Assembly: GCA_963978905.1 (NCBI GenBank)
Contig: OZ022257.1
Location: 28,473,274 to 28,537,273 of the forward strand
Source of the DNA: Trichostrongylus colubriformis
Taxonomy: Eukaryota; Nematoda; Chromadorea; Rhabditida; Trichostrongylidae
Direction of reading: 5' to 3'
DNA: 64,000 nt
Of this stretch, positions 63,272 through 64,000 are shown piece by piece. The number at the start of each line of letters is the position of its first letter. Positions within the stretch are counted from its first letter, which is position 1. Below the pieces are notes generated by a model, which was given only the letters and a program-made list of their open reading frames with translations, had not been told where the DNA came from and ran no database searches. The translations under genes and the position numbers were made by a program.

Positions 63272-64000
63272 CTGAAACTCGCATAGGCGAAAGTGCTGAG
63301 GGAAAGCTTCGTGAAAACTGCAGACATTCAGGAGAAAGATCATTGGTAATAACCAATCAGTGATCTACCGCAAACCACAGCTGTCGCTCTGCCAGGAGTA
63401 CCGTAAATTTGTGCATCAGAGCATCTGAGTTAGAACGATCAGAGCATTTTCATCAAATCGGGCTCTCCTTTTCATTTATAAAGAAAAAGTGGCGAAGGGA
63501 GCGGGCAAGACGTTAGTTGACCCGCCTCCTAAACCATGTCACTAATTGTCGTGAACTTACTCTGACACACTCCAGGAGGGGCTGACGAGGTTTTTTTCGT
63601 CAGAAGGTCGTGGCTGGCACGCGACACCTGGCTTCACAATACGCTCGTCAATCAACGCAACATAAACGACAACGTGTACGCGCACACAGTGCGTTGTAAT
63701 CTTCATTTCTGGGATATCTTCAAAGTCATGGGAGTGGTTTTTCAAGAGTTGATTTTATCGGTTTAAAATAGGATTGCAAGCGGATTTTCAGCTAACGTTG
63801 TTGCATCGGAGAATTTCCGGAATCTACGTGAATAACAGAGCGACGAGAAACAGGGTCAACCGAGAAATGTCAGAAGATTTGATGCTTGTGTGTACGATAT
63901 AGATGCCTTTCCAAATTTTTTTCATGATAACTCTGCTAAATACCAATAACGATGCTTTGCATTTTGACACGTAAAAAACTGCGTGGTTCATAGAGAAAAA
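63272..64000. other. right edge, no gene seen
   Basis: No exon assigned. The minus frame 63557-63745 is followed by a GTAAGT-like donor at about 63555-63560, but no acceptor or family motif supports it. Confidence 0.4.

Noticed and set aside
1..64000. CRISPR array, bacterial operon, phage or defence system
   Set aside because: No regularly spaced repeats, no Shine-Dalgarno-led gene runs; spliced exons and eukaryotic transposons show this is nematode nuclear DNA.

Overview
The window looks like nuclear DNA of a nematode, most likely a hookworm-type strongylid. The evidence is short phase-consistent exons, nematode-like splice sites (TTTCAG acceptors, GTAAG/GTGAG donors), kilobase introns full of decayed transposons, an RTE-type LINE, Tc1/mariner and piggyBac-type elements, and one Ty3/gypsy-type retroelement. 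The species is an inference. There are no bacterial features and no CRISPR array. Most open frames here are chance or repeat-derived.

The main gene runs on the minus strand from about 59.47 kb to 16.90 kb. It is the C-terminal part of an UNC-53 / neuron navigator (NAV) orthologue, a cytoskeletal AAA-family protein for cell and axon guidance. I assembled 25 exons (3,208 nt, about 1,069 codons) whose splice phases all agree and which contain no internal stop. They encode, in order, Ser-rich linkers with a repeated PSGY-SEG motif, several coiled coils, a basic region (exons 12-14), a conserved domain before the ATPase, and the AAA module (Walker A split over two exons, Walker B, sensor-like strand, C-terminal NAV domain). 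The 5' end lies beyond the right edge; the last coding exon near 16.7 kb is unresolved.

Left flank (0-16.9 kb): a Mutator-type MITE; empty AT-rich sequence; a decayed minus-strand gypsy-type element with both LTRs (3.2-7.96 kb); a PP2C-family phosphatase terminal exon (9.06-9.17 kb); then a large inverted duplication (9.09-12.70 kb). The arms of this duplication carry the PP2C exon and a mariner fragment. The centre holds an RTE LINE fragment, and a 406-bp TTAA-flanked MITE sits in one arm only.

Introns of the navigator gene carry many non-autonomous DNA transposons, several with visible target duplications: a mariner-like element (22.25-23.15 kb), a head-to-head Tc1-like dimer with IR/DR ends (25.84-27.39 kb), two copies of a CAGTCC MITE, two copies of a third palindromic family, a piggyBac-type MITE with repeated perfect palindromes (43.08-43.68 kb), Tc1-type and mariner-type MITEs (52.17-52.67 and 54.35-54.69 kb), a foldback whose arms each hold a tRNA-like sequence (56.97-57.26 kb), and a GC-rich MITE (58.94-59.18 kb). 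I found no operon-like or defence-like system. What stands out is the navigator gene model and the structure of the repeats.
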